Of a stretch of 64,000 nucleotides of DNA, positions 45,083-54,756 are shown one piece after another. The stretch comes from Claveliimonas monacensis (lineage in GTDB: Bacteria > Bacillota > Clostridia > Lachnospirales > Lachnospiraceae), in the NCBI RefSeq assembly GCF_014982975.1, contig NZ_JADCKL010000013.1, positions 1 through 64,000 on the forward strand, in the 5' to 3' direction. The translations under genes were made by a program, and so were the position numbers. Under the pieces are notes generated by a model. That model worked only from the letters and a program-made list of their open reading frames with translations. It had not been told where the DNA came from and did no database searches. Each line of letters opens with the position of its first letter. Positions within the stretch are counted from its first letter, which is position 1.

Positions 45083-45844
45083 CTATCTGCCTGCCTCCTT
45101 CCGGCTCTCCAGGCCGTACAGTTCCAGCAGCTCCTCTGTGTAGGTTCCGTCTTTGTTGTACACCACCAGGGGCGGCTCCACGGTCATCCGGGGATGAGCT
45201 CCCTTCACTCCCTCCAGGAGGACCATGTTGGGCTCCTTGTCTATGTAGGGATGGACCAGCCGCATCCGCTTGGGTTCGATCCGGTGCCGGCTCATGCCGG
45301 AGAGGATCTCAGCCAGCCGGAAGGGGCGGTGCACCATGTAAAACCGGCCTTTGTTCCCCAGGAGCTTTCCGCTCTCCCGGAGCACATCCTCCAGGGTGCA
45401 GAGCACCTCGTGGCGGGCAATGTACTTTGCCTCATTTTCATTCTTCAGCCCGTGATCTCCGATCATGTAGGGCGGATTGACTGTGATAACGTGAAAAGAG
45501 GCGGCGCCGAAAAGGGCGGCTGCCTCTCTGATATCTCCTGTGACGATGCGGACCTTGTCCTCCAGGTGGTTGTACTGAACGCTGCGGCGGGCCATGTCCG
45601 CGCTCTCCTCCTGGATCTCCAGTCCCGTGTAGAAGTCCCCCTTGTTCTTTGCCTCCAGCAAAATGGGCAGGATGCCTGTCCCTGTTCCCAGGTCCAGGGC
45701 CCGCTCTCCTGTCTTCACTTTCGCGAAGGAGGACAAAAGCACCGCATCCATGCCGAAGCAGAACCGCCCGGGGGACTGGATGATCCGGTATCCTTTGATC
45801 TGCAGGTCGTCCAGCCGCTCGCCTTGTTTCAGGTTAATTGTCAT
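45083..45844 (-). CDS. tRNA1(Val) (adenine-37 N6)-methyltransferase-like
   Basis: A 253-residue class I SAM methylase of the YabB/TrmN6 family. Motif I is ALDLGTGTGILPILLEAK; the N6-adenine signature NPPY appears in ITVNPPYMIGDHG. A preceding segment DDLQIKGYRIIQSPGRFCFG is typical of this group. It overlaps ricT by 11 bases. In Bacillus the homologue yabB lies in the same order next to yaaT and yabC. Confidence 0.92.
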   Translation of the reverse strand: MTINLKQGERLDDLQIKGYRIIQSPGRFCFGMDAVLLSSFAKVKTGERALDLGTGTGILPILLEAKNKGDFYTGLEIQEESADMARRSVQYNHLEDKVRIVTGDIREAAALFGAASFHVITVNPPYMIGDHGLKNENEAKYIARHEVLCTLEDVLRESGKLLGNKGRFYMVHRPFRLAEILSGMSRHRIEPKRMRLVHPYIDKEPNMVLLEGVKGAHPRMTVEPPLVVYNKDGTYTEELLELYGLESRKEAGR

Positions 45845-46745
45845 CTAATTTCGACGCTCCGTTCTTCTCTTCCAGGGCTTTCAGCTGTGCCATCTCCTCC
45901 TTGGAGAGTTTCATGTCCTTCTTCTTGCGTCGTGGCTTAAAGCGCAGCTCGGATGCCTTGTACTCCCGGACTTCTTTCTCGTCGTTGTCCAGGGTGACTA
46001 CTACTTTCACAAGCTGGCGCAGCACGTTCACAGACTGCACGTCGCCCTTCAGCTTCTCCGGTGTGGTGACGGTGTCGCCCACCGCAGGCAGGCGGCTGTT
46101 CAGCTCCTCATAGTTCTGCTCCTCATTGGTGAGGCAGCACATAAGCCTTCCGCACACGCCCGAGATCTTGCTTGGGTTCAGGGACAGGTTCTGCTCCTTG
46201 GCCATCTTGATGGACACCGGGGCAAACTCTGTCAGGTATGTATGGCAGCACAGCTCCCGGCCGCATATTCCGATGCCGCCCCGGATCTTCGTCTCATCCC
46301 GGACACCGATCTGGCGCAGCTCGATCCTTGTGCGGAACACGCTGGCCAGATCCTTTACCAGCTCCCGGAAGTCGATCCTTCCGTCTGCCGTAAAGTAGAA
46401 CAGCACCTTGTTGTTGTCAAATGTGTACTCCGCGTCGATGAGCTTCATGTCCAGCCCGTGCTTGCGGATCTTCTCCTGGCAGATACTGAAGGCTTCTTTT
46501 TCCTTCTCCCGGTTTTTCTCCTCCCGGCGGTAGTCGTCCTTATTTGCGAGGCGGATGACGGACTTGAGAGGCTGGCTGATCCTCTCCTCCTCCACTTCTC
46601 TTGGCCCGGTCACCACATTGCCGAACTCCACGCCTCTGGCAGTCTCCACGATCACGTTGTCCCCGTGGTGGATCTCCAGTTTTCCGGGAGAGAAGAAGTA
46701 GACCTTCCCTGCCCTGCGAAATCTTACTCCAATCACCTTAGTCAT
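45834..46745 (-). CDS. ricT: PSP1-domain protein RicT/YaaT
   Basis: A 303-residue homologue of RicT, a member of the Ric complex that promotes RNase Y-dependent mRNA maturation and affects sporulation in Bacillus. The PSP1 core shows VIGVRFRRAGKVYFF and VETARGVEFGNVV. Cysteines in GGIGICGRELCCHTYL and GVCGRLMCCL match the iron-sulfur ligands of the family. A basic C-terminal tail follows. It lies five bases from holB. RicA and RicF are not in the window. Confidence 0.95.
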   Translation of the reverse strand: MTKVIGVRFRRAGKVYFFSPGKLEIHHGDNVIVETARGVEFGNVVTGPREVEEERISQPLKSVIRLANKDDYRREEKNREKEKEAFSICQEKIRKHGLDMKLIDAEYTFDNNKVLFYFTADGRIDFRELVKDLASVFRTRIELRQIGVRDETKIRGGIGICGRELCCHTYLTEFAPVSIKMAKEQNLSLNPSKISGVCGRLMCCLTNEEQNYEELNSRLPAVGDTVTTPEKLKGDVQSVNVLRQLVKVVVTLDNDEKEVREYKASELRFKPRRKKKDMKLSKEEMAQLKALEEKNGASKLDDN

Positions 46746-46750
46746 ATTTG

Positions 46751-47740
46751 TCAGTTCTCCTTTATCGTCAGCAGCAAAAGCTCCATCACAAGGTCAAAGT
46801 TTACATTTGCCTTGAGCCGTGTCTTTGCCTTCTCCAGGCTCTCCAGGATCAGCTCAATGCCCTCGTAGGAGCTCTTCTTTGCCCTCTCCTGGATGTAACT
46901 GATCTGGTCTTTGAACACGACTTTGTCCATATCTTTTGTCGCTTTATATAGTAACACATCCCTGTACCATATCATAATGATGTCCAGGTAGTCGTTGATC
47001 TCCAGTTTATACGTGCCTATCTTCTTGATGGCTTTCGTGACCTCACTGATATCCATCTCATTGATATATTTCAGAAGCTGCACGGCCTCCTCCCGGATCT
47101 CATTGAAATGGTCCGAGCTGGCCAGCATGATGGCACGCCCCATATTTCCCTGTGCAAAGGCTGTGCACATGTCCGCCTTGTAGTCCGGCACGTGCATGGT
47201 CTCCATGAGGTATTTGCGGATCAGGGTGTCCTTGATATTCCGCAGCTTCAGCATCACACACCGGGAGGTAATGGTCGGGAGCAGCGCCTCCGCATTCTCC
47301 GTGAGAAGGAAGATCACCGCGTAGGCCGGCGGCTCCTCAATAGTCTTAAGGAGGGCGTTCTGCGCCTGTACAGTCATCAGGTCCGCCTCCGCGATAATAT
47401 AAATTTTATAGGGACCCTGGTAGGGCTTGATCTGTATGTCCTCGTTGACCTGCCTGCGGATGTCGTCCACGCTGATGGTGTTCGGCTTCTCGTGGGTTAC
47501 CCGGATGATGTCCGGATGGTTCCCGCTCTCCGCCTGGTGGCAGGAGTGACACGCATTGCAGGGGTCCGGTCCCTGCTTCTCGCACAAGAGCGTAGTGGCA
47601 AACAGGTTCGCCAGCATTTTCTTGCCGGAGCCTCTCTCCCCATTCAGGATATAGGCATGTGACACTTTATTCTCTGTCACGGCGTTTCGTATATAATTGA
47701 TTATGTCCTTGTGTCCTACTACGTCTTTAAAGCTTCCCAT
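46751..47740 (-). CDS. holB: DNA polymerase III delta' subunit
   Basis: A 329-residue clamp-loader subunit with the AAA+ fold. It shows a P-loop GERGSGKKMLA, a zinc module CEKQGPDPCNACHSC, and ADLMTVQAQNALLKTIEEPP (the Walker B and SRC-like region, ending ITSRCVMLKL). The lysine-rich P-loop still looks intact, which is common in Firmicutes. It overlaps the Gmk-like gene by 14 bases. Confidence 0.95.
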   Translation of the reverse strand: MGSFKDVVGHKDIINYIRNAVTENKVSHAYILNGERGSGKKMLANLFATTLLCEKQGPDPCNACHSCHQAESGNHPDIIRVTHEKPNTISVDDIRRQVNEDIQIKPYQGPYKIYIIAEADLMTVQAQNALLKTIEEPPAYAVIFLLTENAEALLPTITSRCVMLKLRNIKDTLIRKYLMETMHVPDYKADMCTAFAQGNMGRAIMLASSDHFNEIREEAVQLLKYINEMDISEVTKAIKKIGTYKLEINDYLDIIMIWYRDVLLYKATKDMDKVVFKDQISYIQERAKKSSYEGIELILESLEKAKTRLKANVNFDLVMELLLLTIKEN

Positions 47741-48314
47741 TGTATATTACCTCTGTGATTTCTCCTAAACAGTGTTCTATGTCTTCATTGCAGAACCGGC
47801 GGGTTATCCCCAGCCTGCCAAGCTTTTCCTCCGAAAAGTCTTCCTCGTCCGCCAGAAAACGGCGGCACAACTCTTTGTACTTTGGCTGCGCCTGCTGCCG
47901 CTCCCTTGCGAGAGCCCGGGAAAGCCGCTCCCCGTCTTCCACTTCTATATAGAGGGGGATAATCTTCTCCGCACCATAGTATTGTATCATTTTTTCATAG
48001 GCTTCCAAAGTCCCGATCATAAGATAATTTCCCGCCTCGAGATCGATCTGCCCGTCGTCCGCGGTAAAATATTTCCACACGCCGCAGGCTGTGTCGTAGG
48101 ACCGCAGCTCTATGATCCTGCCTGCCTGCTCCAGCTTTTGCACCTGCTCCTCATCGGTGAAGAAATACTCCACCCCGTTCTCTTCTCCCTCCCGCACCGG
48201 CCTTGTGGTGTAGGGCACCACCCGTTTAAGCTGGGGGATGCGGGCCAGAAGCTCCTTGAAAATGGTGTCTTTTCCTGATGAACTTTTTCCTATTATATAG
48301 TATATCTTACCCAT
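47727..48314 (-). CDS. guanylate kinase-like protein
   Basis: A 195-residue P-loop kinase. IIGKSSSGKDT is the ATP-binding loop and VPYTTRPVREGEENGVEYFF is the GMP-binding motif of guanylate kinases. The LID region RERQQAQPKYKELCRRFLAD diverges from standard Gmk. The start at MGKIYYIIG is chosen over a longer frame that overlaps the preceding gene. It occupies the place held by tmk in the Bacillus yaaO-holB cluster. It may be a second Gmk paralogue or a kinase with changed specificity. Confidence 0.85.
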   Translation of the reverse strand: MGKIYYIIGKSSSGKDTIFKELLARIPQLKRVVPYTTRPVREGEENGVEYFFTDEEQVQKLEQAGRIIELRSYDTACGVWKYFTADDGQIDLEAGNYLMIGTLEAYEKMIQYYGAEKIIPLYIEVEDGERLSRALARERQQAQPKYKELCRRFLADEEDFSEEKLGRLGITRRFCNEDIEHCLGEITEVIYNGKL

Positions 48315-49719
48315 TGATCCAGACCCTGATGCTTCCTTCTTCTTCCATGCCTTCCAGTGAAAATCCCTGGCTCCTGCTTGTGAGCAGCATCTCCACGCTC
48401 TCCCGGCTGATGCGCTCCCCGGGGACAATGACCGGGATGCCCGGCGGATAGAGATAGGCGTACTCTGTGGACACATGCCCTGCGCACTCCTCCAGCGGCA
48501 GCTTCCTCACACTCTCTTTTTCCCCGGACGACTCTTCCATCCTGGCGCTTGTCAGGACAGTCTCATTCTTCGGGAGGGCGCCGGTGAACCCAGCTGCTCC
48601 CGCAGGTCTCTCCCCCGCGGATCTGTCAATCTCTTCCAGCGCGTCTCCCAGCCTTCGGAAGCCTTCCTCTGTGTCCCCCACACTTGTCATGGCAAGAGCG
48701 TAGGAACCGGCAGCCATCTCCAGCTGCAGATGGTACGTCTCCAGAAGCCGCAGATAGAGCTCTCTTCCTGTCATATCCGCTCCGGCCACAGACAGGACCA
48801 GCTTGGACCGGTCATAATGTTCGGTCTCCGCAAGTGAAATCTTTTCCAGATGTGCCAGCCTTTGCCGGAGCTTCTCCAGCCCTTCCACGTAGGGGGCAAA
48901 GAGTTCCTCCCGCTTCTCTCCCAGCAGGTGGATACACCGGTCAATGCCGGCCATGAGCACGTAGGAGGGACTGCTGGACTGGAGCATGTCCAGATACCGG
49001 AAGATCCGCTCCCGGTCCGCCAGGTCTCCCTCCACATGGAGAAGGGCTGTCTGGGTCAGGGCCGGCAGCGTCTTGTGAAGACTGTGGATCACCACGTCCG
49101 CCCCCTGTCTCAGGGCGCTCTCCGGGAAATAGGGATGGAAGCCAAAGTGGGCTCCGTGGGCTTCATCCACGATCAGCGGTATTCCCCGTTTGTGCACCTC
49201 CCCAGCAATGCCCCGGATGTCCGAGACAACGCCGTCATAGGTGGGGGACACAAGGATCACCGCCTTTACCCTGGAATGTTCATTAAGCGCAGCTTTCACT
49301 GCGCTTACGGATATTTCCGTATTTAACTGAATATCAGGCCGGAAACCGGGGTACAGGTACACCGGCTCCAGCTCGTTCATATATATAGCGTGATACACGG
49401 ATTTGTGACAGTTCCGGCCCACCAGCACCTGGTCGCCCTTCCTTGTGCATCCCAGGATGGCACTCAGGATCCCCGCCGTACTTCCATTCACGAGAAATCT
49501 TGTCTCGCCGGCCCCGTAGACCCGGGAGGCCTCCTCCTGGGCTTTCTTCAGTATCCCGTCCGGGTGGTGGAGATCGTCAAATTCCTCGATCTCCGTGATG
49601 TCGATCCCGTAGGGAAGGCCGCTGCCGAAACGCTCCGCATTTCTCTTGTGCCCCGGCATGTGGAACCCGTAATAGTCAGAATTGCTGTATTGGTGCAGTC
49701 TGTCGTAAAGTTCTGTCAT
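48307..49719 (-). CDS. Orn/Lys/Arg decarboxylase-family PLP enzyme (YaaO-like)
   Basis: A 470-residue fold-type I PLP enzyme. Signature elements are YYGFHMPGHKRN at the N-terminus, TRFLVNGSTAGILSAIL, VDEAHGAHFGFHP and HSLHKTLPALTQT, in which the lysine forms the internal aldimine. The C-terminal domain carries VSTEYAYLYPPGIPVIVPGE. Homologues are arginine or lysine decarboxylases feeding polyamine synthesis; the exact substrate cannot be told. It follows pgi by 18 bases. Confidence 0.92.
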   Translation of the reverse strand: MTELYDRLHQYSNSDYYGFHMPGHKRNAERFGSGLPYGIDITEIEEFDDLHHPDGILKKAQEEASRVYGAGETRFLVNGSTAGILSAILGCTRKGDQVLVGRNCHKSVYHAIYMNELEPVYLYPGFRPDIQLNTEISVSAVKAALNEHSRVKAVILVSPTYDGVVSDIRGIAGEVHKRGIPLIVDEAHGAHFGFHPYFPESALRQGADVVIHSLHKTLPALTQTALLHVEGDLADRERIFRYLDMLQSSSPSYVLMAGIDRCIHLLGEKREELFAPYVEGLEKLRQRLAHLEKISLAETEHYDRSKLVLSVAGADMTGRELYLRLLETYHLQLEMAAGSYALAMTSVGDTEEGFRRLGDALEEIDRSAGERPAGAAGFTGALPKNETVLTSARMEESSGEKESVRKLPLEECAGHVSTEYAYLYPPGIPVIVPGERISRESVEMLLTSRSQGFSLEGMEEEGSIRVWING

Positions 49720-49737
49720 CTGGTATCCTCGTATATC

Positions 49738-51087
49738 CTATAATCTCTTGAGAAGTTCTTCTCTCTCTTTCTCATAGCCCGGTTTTCCGAGGAGAGCAAA
49801 CATGTTTTTCTTGTAGCTCTCAACGCCCGGCTGGTTGAACGGATTCACACCGGACACATAGCCGCTGACGCCGCAGGCGAACTCAAAGAAGTAGAAGAGC
49901 TGTCCCAGGTAAAACTCGTTCTGCTCCGGAATGTTGATCATCAGGTTCGGCACATTTCCGTCTGTGTGAGCCAGGACTGTTCCGTTCATGGCGCTCTTGT
50001 TTACAAAGTCCATGTTCTTTCCTGCCAGATAGTTCAGGCCGTCCAGATCCACCGGCTCCTCGCCGATCAGGATCTCTTCCCTGGATGTCTCCACATTCAG
50101 CACGGTCTCGTACATGAGACGGCTGCCGTCCTGGATGAACTGGCCCATGGAGTGGAGGTCTGTGGTCAGATCTACAGATGCCGGGAAGATACCTTTCTGG
50201 TCTTTTCCCTCGCTCTCGCCGTAGAGCTGTTTCCACCACTCAGATACGTAGTGGAGGCTTGGCTCGTAGTTTGCCAGCACTTCCACGGATTTTCCTTTTC
50301 TGTGAAGGATGTTGCGGATAGCCGCATACTGCATGGCATCATTTTCTTCAAAAGGTTTGTTCAGCGCCAGCTCTCTTCCGGATGCCGCGCCCTCCATCAG
50401 CTTTTCAATGTCTGCGCCGCTGACTGCGATGGGCAGAAGTCCTACAGCTGTCAGCACAGAGAAACGGCCTCCCACATCGTCCGGCACAACAAAGGACTCG
50501 TAGCCCTCCTCTGTGGCAAGGTTCTTCAGAGCTCCTCTGGCCTTGTCTGTAGTTGCATAAATCCTCTTTGCCGCTTCCGCTTTGCCGTACTTCTTCTCCA
50601 GCATTTCTTTAAACACGCGGAACGCGATAGCCGGCTCTGTGGTAGTGCCGGATTTTGAGATGATATTTACAGAGAAATCTCTGTCTCCCACCACATCGAT
50701 CAGGTCTTTCAGGTAAGTGCTGCTGATGCTGTTTCCTGCATAGTAGATCTCCGGCGTCTTGCGGATCTCTTTGGACACATTGTTGTAAAAGCTGTGGCGC
50801 AGGAACTCGATCGCTGCTCTTGCTCCCAGGTAGGAACCGCCGATGCCGATGACGATCAGCACATCTGAGTCGCTCTGGATCTTCTCAGCCGCTTTCTGGA
50901 TGCGGGCAAACTCTTCTTTATCGTAATCTACGGGGAGATTTACCCAGCCAATATAGTCATTGCCGGCTCCTGTCCCGCTTACCAGGACATTCTTGGCATT
51001 TTCCGCGATCTCTTTCATAGACTCTATTTCATGGTCTTTGATAAATGACTTTGCCTTTGAATAATCGAATGTAACTTTACTGCTCAT
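49738..51087 (-). CDS. pgi: glucose-6-phosphate isomerase
   Basis: It interconverts glucose-6-phosphate and fructose-6-phosphate in glycolysis. At 449 residues it is the short bacterial form. Sugar-phosphate-binding motifs are [14 protein letters not shown] and [36 protein letters not shown] and the catalytic region [16 protein letters not shown] follow. It has its own promoter and starts a run of genes reading to rsmI. Confidence 0.97.
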   Translation of the reverse strand: MSSKVTFDYSKAKSFIKDHEIESMKEIAENAKNVLVSGTGAGNDYIGWVNLPVDYDKEEFARIQKAAEKIQSDSDVLIVIGIGGSYLGARAAIEFLRHSFYNNVSKEIRKTPEIYYAGNSISSTYLKDLIDVVGDRDFSVNIISKSGTTTEPAIAFRVFKEMLEKKYGKAEAAKRIYATTDKARGALKNLATEEGYESFVVPDDVGGRFSVLTAVGLLPIAVSGADIEKLMEGAASGRELALNKPFEENDAMQYAAIRNILHRKGKSVEVLANYEPSLHYVSEWWKQLYGESEGKDQKGIFPASVDLTTDLHSMGQFIQDGSRLMYETVLNVETSREEILIGEEPVDLDGLNYLAGKNMDFVNKSAMNGTVLAHTDGNVPNLMINIPEQNEFYLGQLFYFFEFACGVSGYVSGVNPFNQPGVESYKKNMFALLGKPGYEKEREELLKRL

Positions 51088-51149
51088 GGTAAACCCTTCT
51101 TTCTTTCTTCGTTTTGTATACTGTGGTTAAAAAAACTCATATCAATTTT

Positions 51150-51178
51150 ATTTTACCAGTATTACTCTTCATAATCAA
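51150..51178 (-). promoter_or_regulatory. pgi promoter
   Basis: TTGATT (51178-51173) and TAAAAT (51155-51150) on the minus strand are 17 bases apart. The -35 box overlaps the stop of the upstream membrane-protein gene. Confidence 0.7.
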
Positions 51179-52173
51179 GCTAAAAACTCCTCCAGTATCT
51201 CCCGGATGCGGACCTCTTTTGACACCTCGTCCTCGCCTTTCCCGGCCTTTGCCCGCGCCGCTTTCGCCTCTTTCTGAAGCCTGTCCTTTCCGCTCTGGCG
51301 CTTTCTGGCCTCCAGAGCCTCCGCCTGGGCGATCTCTTCCACACCCGCCTGGACAGCTCTCACCTCCGCGTTCTCCAGTCCCTCTTCGCTCTGCCGGGGC
51401 AGACTTGACTGGGACTGCGCTGACTGGGGAGAAGCTGGCTGGGACTGATCCGGCCGATTCTCCGGTATCCCCAGTTCCGGACCGCCGGCCGGATCAAGGA
51501 TCTCCGGCTGGATCTCCCGGGCAGGCTGGATCACTTCGGGCTGCGGCTCTGCCGGGCGCCGGATCTCCGGGCGCTGTTCCCGGTCAGAGGCATACTGCGC
51601 GTTCGTATCCGGCGGCGCCATTGCCCGCCACTCGTCTTTCACCCTGTCTGCCTGCGCCTTCTCATACCGGTGGGCACAGACATTTTCCAGATAATCCACC
51701 ATGTAATTCCTGATGGCGCCAAGCTGGTACTTTTCATCACTTGTGAGCTGGAAGAGGAAGATGAGGATCCCGCCTCCCGCTCCCGCCGCGGCATACTGAA
51801 GCACCTGATCCCCCATGCCGCGGGCAGCATACCAGCTTGCGGCGCCGGCCAGTCCAAAAAGAAAGCACAGCCATACACCCGCCTTCTCCAGCCTTCTCCA
51901 CGTGTGGAGCCGGAGCCCTCCGGCCCGGTATTCATACAGATATTTCTCCACAAACACCTCCACGTTCTGGACCCGGTCACTGACCATACAGGCATGTTCA
52001 AATTTTGCCTTCACAAGCCGGATCAGGGGGTGGCTGCTCTTATTCATATTGCCGGACGCCCGGACCAGCCTTTTCAGGGAGACAGCGGCAATTATCTTGC
52101 TGATCACCCCCACAGCTGCGGCTATCCCCATAAGGATAACCATAATCTGTCTGTCCAATACCACTTCTAACAT
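51175..52173 (-). CDS. membrane protein of unknown function with long acidic/Pro-Gln tail
   Basis: A 332-residue protein. Helix 1 spans residues 8-32 (VILMGIAAAVGVISKIIAAV), helix 2 about 100-117 (VWLCFLFGLAGAASWYAA) and helix 3 about 126-143. Conserved soluble pieces are NKSSHPLIRLVKAKFEHACM and VEVFVEKYLYEYRAGG. The last 150 residues are a low-complexity Pro/Gln/Glu/Ala tail that is probably disordered and cytoplasmic. I do not recognise the family with certainty; similar proteins occur near pgi in Lachnospiraceae, from memory. Confidence 0.7.
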   Translation of the reverse strand: MLEVVLDRQIMVILMGIAAAVGVISKIIAAVSLKRLVRASGNMNKSSHPLIRLVKAKFEHACMVSDRVQNVEVFVEKYLYEYRAGGLRLHTWRRLEKAGVWLCFLFGLAGAASWYAARGMGDQVLQYAAAGAGGGILIFLFQLTSDEKYQLGAIRNYMVDYLENVCAHRYEKAQADRVKDEWRAMAPPDTNAQYASDREQRPEIRRPAEPQPEVIQPAREIQPEILDPAGGPELGIPENRPDQSQPASPQSAQSQSSLPRQSEEGLENAEVRAVQAGVEEIAQAEALEARKRQSGKDRLQKEAKAARAKAGKGEDEVSKEVRIREILEEFLA

Positions 52174-52299
52174 GATCTAACCCTCCTTCTTTGATTTGAT
52201 TATACTCAAATCCGGGAGGGAAACCAGAAAAACCGTTCTACACATTTTGCCCGGAAACAGGGGATTTCCGGCGTTTTCTGGCAGGTCCTGGCAGCGCCT

Positions 52300-53007
52300 T
52301 TACATACCTTTTTCCGTCATTTTGGAAAGCAGCGTCTTCACAAGCCTTACGCTGTGGATGATCGCCTGCTTTTCAAAGGCAGGATAATCCATGGAAGCAC
52401 TGTTGTCGGCTTTGTCAGAAATAGCTCGGATAATGACATACGAAATTCCATTCAGGTAGGCTGCATGCGCAATGCCCGCCCCCTCCATCTCCGTGCAGAG
52501 GGGATCAAAATTGTTCTTGATCCTCTCCTTGTCCTCCGCATCCGCGATAAACTGGTCTCCGGACACGACTCTTCCCGTAAATGTGTGGATGTCCGGGTTG
52601 GCCTCCTGGTTGGCCTCTTTTGCCAGCTCCACCAGGCGGGGATCTGCCTCAAAGGAAAAAACGTCCATCCTGGGGATCTGTCCCACCGGGTCTCCGAACT
52701 TGGAGGCGTCCATGTCATGGTACAGGGCATCCGTGGAGATCACGATATCTCCGATATCAATGCGGGCGTCAAGAGATCCCGCGATCCCTGTATTGATCAG
52801 CGCGCCCACTCCGAACTCTGACGCCAGTATCTGGGCACATAGAGCGGCATTGACCTTGCCGATGCCGCTTCGCACTACCACAGCGTCCCTGCCGCACAGC
52901 ACGCCTTTTACAAATGTCATACCCGCGATCTCTTTTACCTCTTCTGTCTGCATCTCCTCTTTTAAAGCTGCAACTTCCTCTTCCATGGCTCCTATAATTC
53001 CTATCAT
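52300..53007 (-). CDS. mtn: 5'-methylthioadenosine/S-adenosylhomocysteine nucleosidase
   Basis: It hydrolyses MTA and SAH, recycling SAM by-products and feeding autoinducer-2 synthesis. The protein is 235 residues from MIGIIGAMEEEVAALKEEM, which is diagnostic. The catalytic site includes INTGIAGSLD, CTEMEGAGIAHAAY (purine-binding Glu-Met-Glu) and ISDKADNSA (catalytic Asp). The start is chosen with AAAGGAAG upstream, rather than a frame 34 codons longer. A consensus-like promoter precedes it. Confidence 0.96.
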   Translation of the reverse strand: MIGIIGAMEEEVAALKEEMQTEEVKEIAGMTFVKGVLCGRDAVVVRSGIGKVNAALCAQILASEFGVGALINTGIAGSLDARIDIGDIVISTDALYHDMDASKFGDPVGQIPRMDVFSFEADPRLVELAKEANQEANPDIHTFTGRVVSGDQFIADAEDKERIKNNFDPLCTEMEGAGIAHAAYLNGISYVIIRAISDKADNSASMDYPAFEKQAIIHSVRLVKTLLSKMTEKGM

Positions 53008-53080
53008 ACCTGCTCTTCCTTTCTGCCATATCCTATAATGATATATTATAATTCTGATGGTCTTCTTTTTCTGCCTTTTC

Positions 53081-53109
53081 ATTATAGCGTGGGAGGGGAA
53101 GGTTTTCAA
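53081..53109 (-). promoter_or_regulatory. mtn promoter
   Basis: TTGAAA (53109-53104) and TATAAT (53086-53081) on the minus strand are 17 bases apart, about 70 bases before the mtn start. Confidence 0.75.
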
Positions 53110-53423
53110 TCAGGAGGATGGAAGGGCATTGCTTTTCCGCGTCTCCCGTGATATGCTGGATCATACAGATAGCAGCCGCACAGTGCTGTTTTCCTGTCAC
53201 ATTACGATCATCTATCTGTATGGTTTCAGTTGCAGATATTTTCTATCCATATTCATCTGCATATCACTGTCCACATCGGACAGATATCCAACGAATACTT
53301 TTCCACATAAAGTTACAATCATAATTTATGATAAAATCAAGGCAATCTGCTATCTGTTATGTTAAAATAAAGATACTAAAGATACGAAAACAGTTCCTGT
53401 GCCGCCGGAAACGGAGGGACATA
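53110..53423. other. intergenic region between divergent mtn and nuclease genes
   Basis: No gene or clear structured RNA is visible. The right part is AT-rich with TATGATAAAAT-like stretches near 53325-53340 that may hold the promoter of the nuclease gene, but no well-spaced -35 box was found. Confidence 0.4.
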
Positions 53424-54323
53424 TTGCAGGAAACACACACATTGAACACAGATCTCTCTCATCTTGAGGATCTGGCTTTCAAGTCCGCCGCCGACTATTT
53501 CGGCGATGAGCTGATCCACTGGCTGGGCATCCCGGAGAGGGCTGTCCGCTCTGCTCCCACAGAACTGGTAGAGCTGGAGACGCGCCACATGTACCAGGAT
53601 TTCCTATATGAGATGGAAAATGGTCTCTGGTATCACTTTGAATTTGAAAGCGACTCTGTCTCTGTCCATGATCTGCGGCGCTTCCGCGAATACGAGGCTT
53701 CCACCTCCAGGCGGATCAATGGCCCGGTAGTCACCTACGTCATCTGCTCGGCCAAAGCCAAGTCGATCCGGGACAGCATCACCGAGGGGATCAACACATA
53801 CAAGGTCCGCCTGATCCGTCTGAAGGATCACGATGCAGGCCCGCTCTTTTCCCGGCTTTCCAAAGGAAGCGGCTCTTCTGTGAAGCGGGAAGACGTGATC
53901 CCTATGCTCCTCTCCCCCTTGATGGGAGGCAGTACTGAGCAGAAGGACCGGATCTTACATGGGATCCAGTTCCTGCGATCAGCCGAGGGCGCTTTTGACC
54001 TGGATGAGATCAAAAAAATGGAAGCAATACTCTACGCTTTCGCAGTAAAATTTTTGAAAGACGATGACCTGGAAACAATAAAGGAGGCGATTGCCATGAC
54101 AAAACTTGGACAGATGATATGGGATGACGCAGTGGAGAAGGGCCGCGAAGAGTGGACCCGCATCGGGCGGCAGCAGGGTGAACTCATCGGAGAGAAGCAT
54201 GCATCCGAGCGCTACAGCCGTCTGATCCTTCTTCTAAGCAGCGAGAAAAAGGAAGATCAGATCATAAAGGCTGCTTCTGATCCCTCTTATCGCGAGCAGC
54301 TATATCAAAAATATGGTCTCTGA
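53424..54323 (+). CDS. Rpn/PD-(D/E)XK nuclease-family putative transposase protein
   Basis: A 299-residue protein resembling the recombination-promoting nuclease family. The N-terminal nuclease-like part reads FKSAADYFGDELIHWLGIPE, VELETRHMYQDFLYEM and WYHFEFESDSVSVHDLRRF, in which an acidic pair and a distal Glu could be the catalytic residues; the lysine is not clear. The C-terminal half (LDEIKKMEAILYAFAVKFL, KKEDQIIKAASDPS) is helical. A TTG start is inferred from GGAGG six bases upstream. These genes multiply in gut Firmicutes. No terminal inverted repeats were seen, so this is not a complete insertion sequence. Confidence 0.78.
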   Translation: MQETHTLNTDLSHLEDLAFKSAADYFGDELIHWLGIPERAVRSAPTELVELETRHMYQDFLYEMENGLWYHFEFESDSVSVHDLRRFREYEASTSRRINGPVVTYVICSAKAKSIRDSITEGINTYKVRLIRLKDHDAGPLFSRLSKGSGSSVKREDVIPMLLSPLMGGSTEQKDRILHGIQFLRSAEGAFDLDEIKKMEAILYAFAVKFLKDDDLETIKEAIAMTKLGQMIWDDAVEKGREEWTRIGRQQGELIGEKHASERYSRLILLLSSEKKEDQIIKAASDPSYREQLYQKYGL

Positions 54324-54376
54324 TATCGCCCGACAGGCGCCGCCGGATGCTCATAACACGGCTGCTGATGTGGACA

Positions 54377-54405
54377 TTGATTTAGGCCTGTCTTTTTGAT
54401 ATAAT
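54377..54405 (+). promoter_or_regulatory. promoter of the TSCPD gene
   Basis: TTGATT (54377-54382) and TATAAT (54400-54405) are 17 bases apart, giving a leader of about 68 bases. Confidence 0.75.
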
Positions 54406-54479
54406 TCCTTCCATGAACACATTACCTTCTCTGCACAGCAGCTTGTGCAGGGAGAACGAAAGACAAGGAGGTTTTTCAT

Positions 54480-54731
54480 ATGATACAGTTTAGACCGCAG
54501 GGCGTCTGTTCACAGATGATCAACGTGGAACTGGACGGCGATACAATTAAATCCGTACAATTCGTAGGCGGATGCTCCGGAAACACACAGGGCGTTGCCC
54601 GTCTTGTGGAGGGCATGAACGTAGATGAGGCCATCGCGCGCATCGAAGGTATCCAGTGCGGCTTCAAACCCACATCCTGTCCCGACCAGCTGGCAAAAGC
54701 GCTTCGCATGGCAAAAGCACAGGATAACTAA
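54480..54731 (+). CDS. TSCPD domain protein (TIGR03905-like)
   Basis: An 83-residue protein matching the small TSCPD family related to the C-terminus of B12-dependent ribonucleotide reductase. The name motif appears as PTSCPDQLAKAL. Cysteines in RPQGVCSQMI, GGCSGNTQGVA and IQCGFKPTSC probably bind a metal. AAGGAGG precedes the ATG. It is a single-gene unit between its own promoter and terminator. Biochemical role unknown. Confidence 0.9.
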   Translation: MIQFRPQGVCSQMINVELDGDTIKSVQFVGGCSGNTQGVARLVEGMNVDEAIARIEGIQCGFKPTSCPDQLAKALRMAKAQDN

Positions 54732-54756
54732 TGCAAAACGCTTAAAGCTAAATTGG

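Noticed and set aside
53424-54323. Complete insertion sequence
   Set aside because: The protein is of the Rpn nuclease type, and no terminal inverted repeats or target duplication were found around it.
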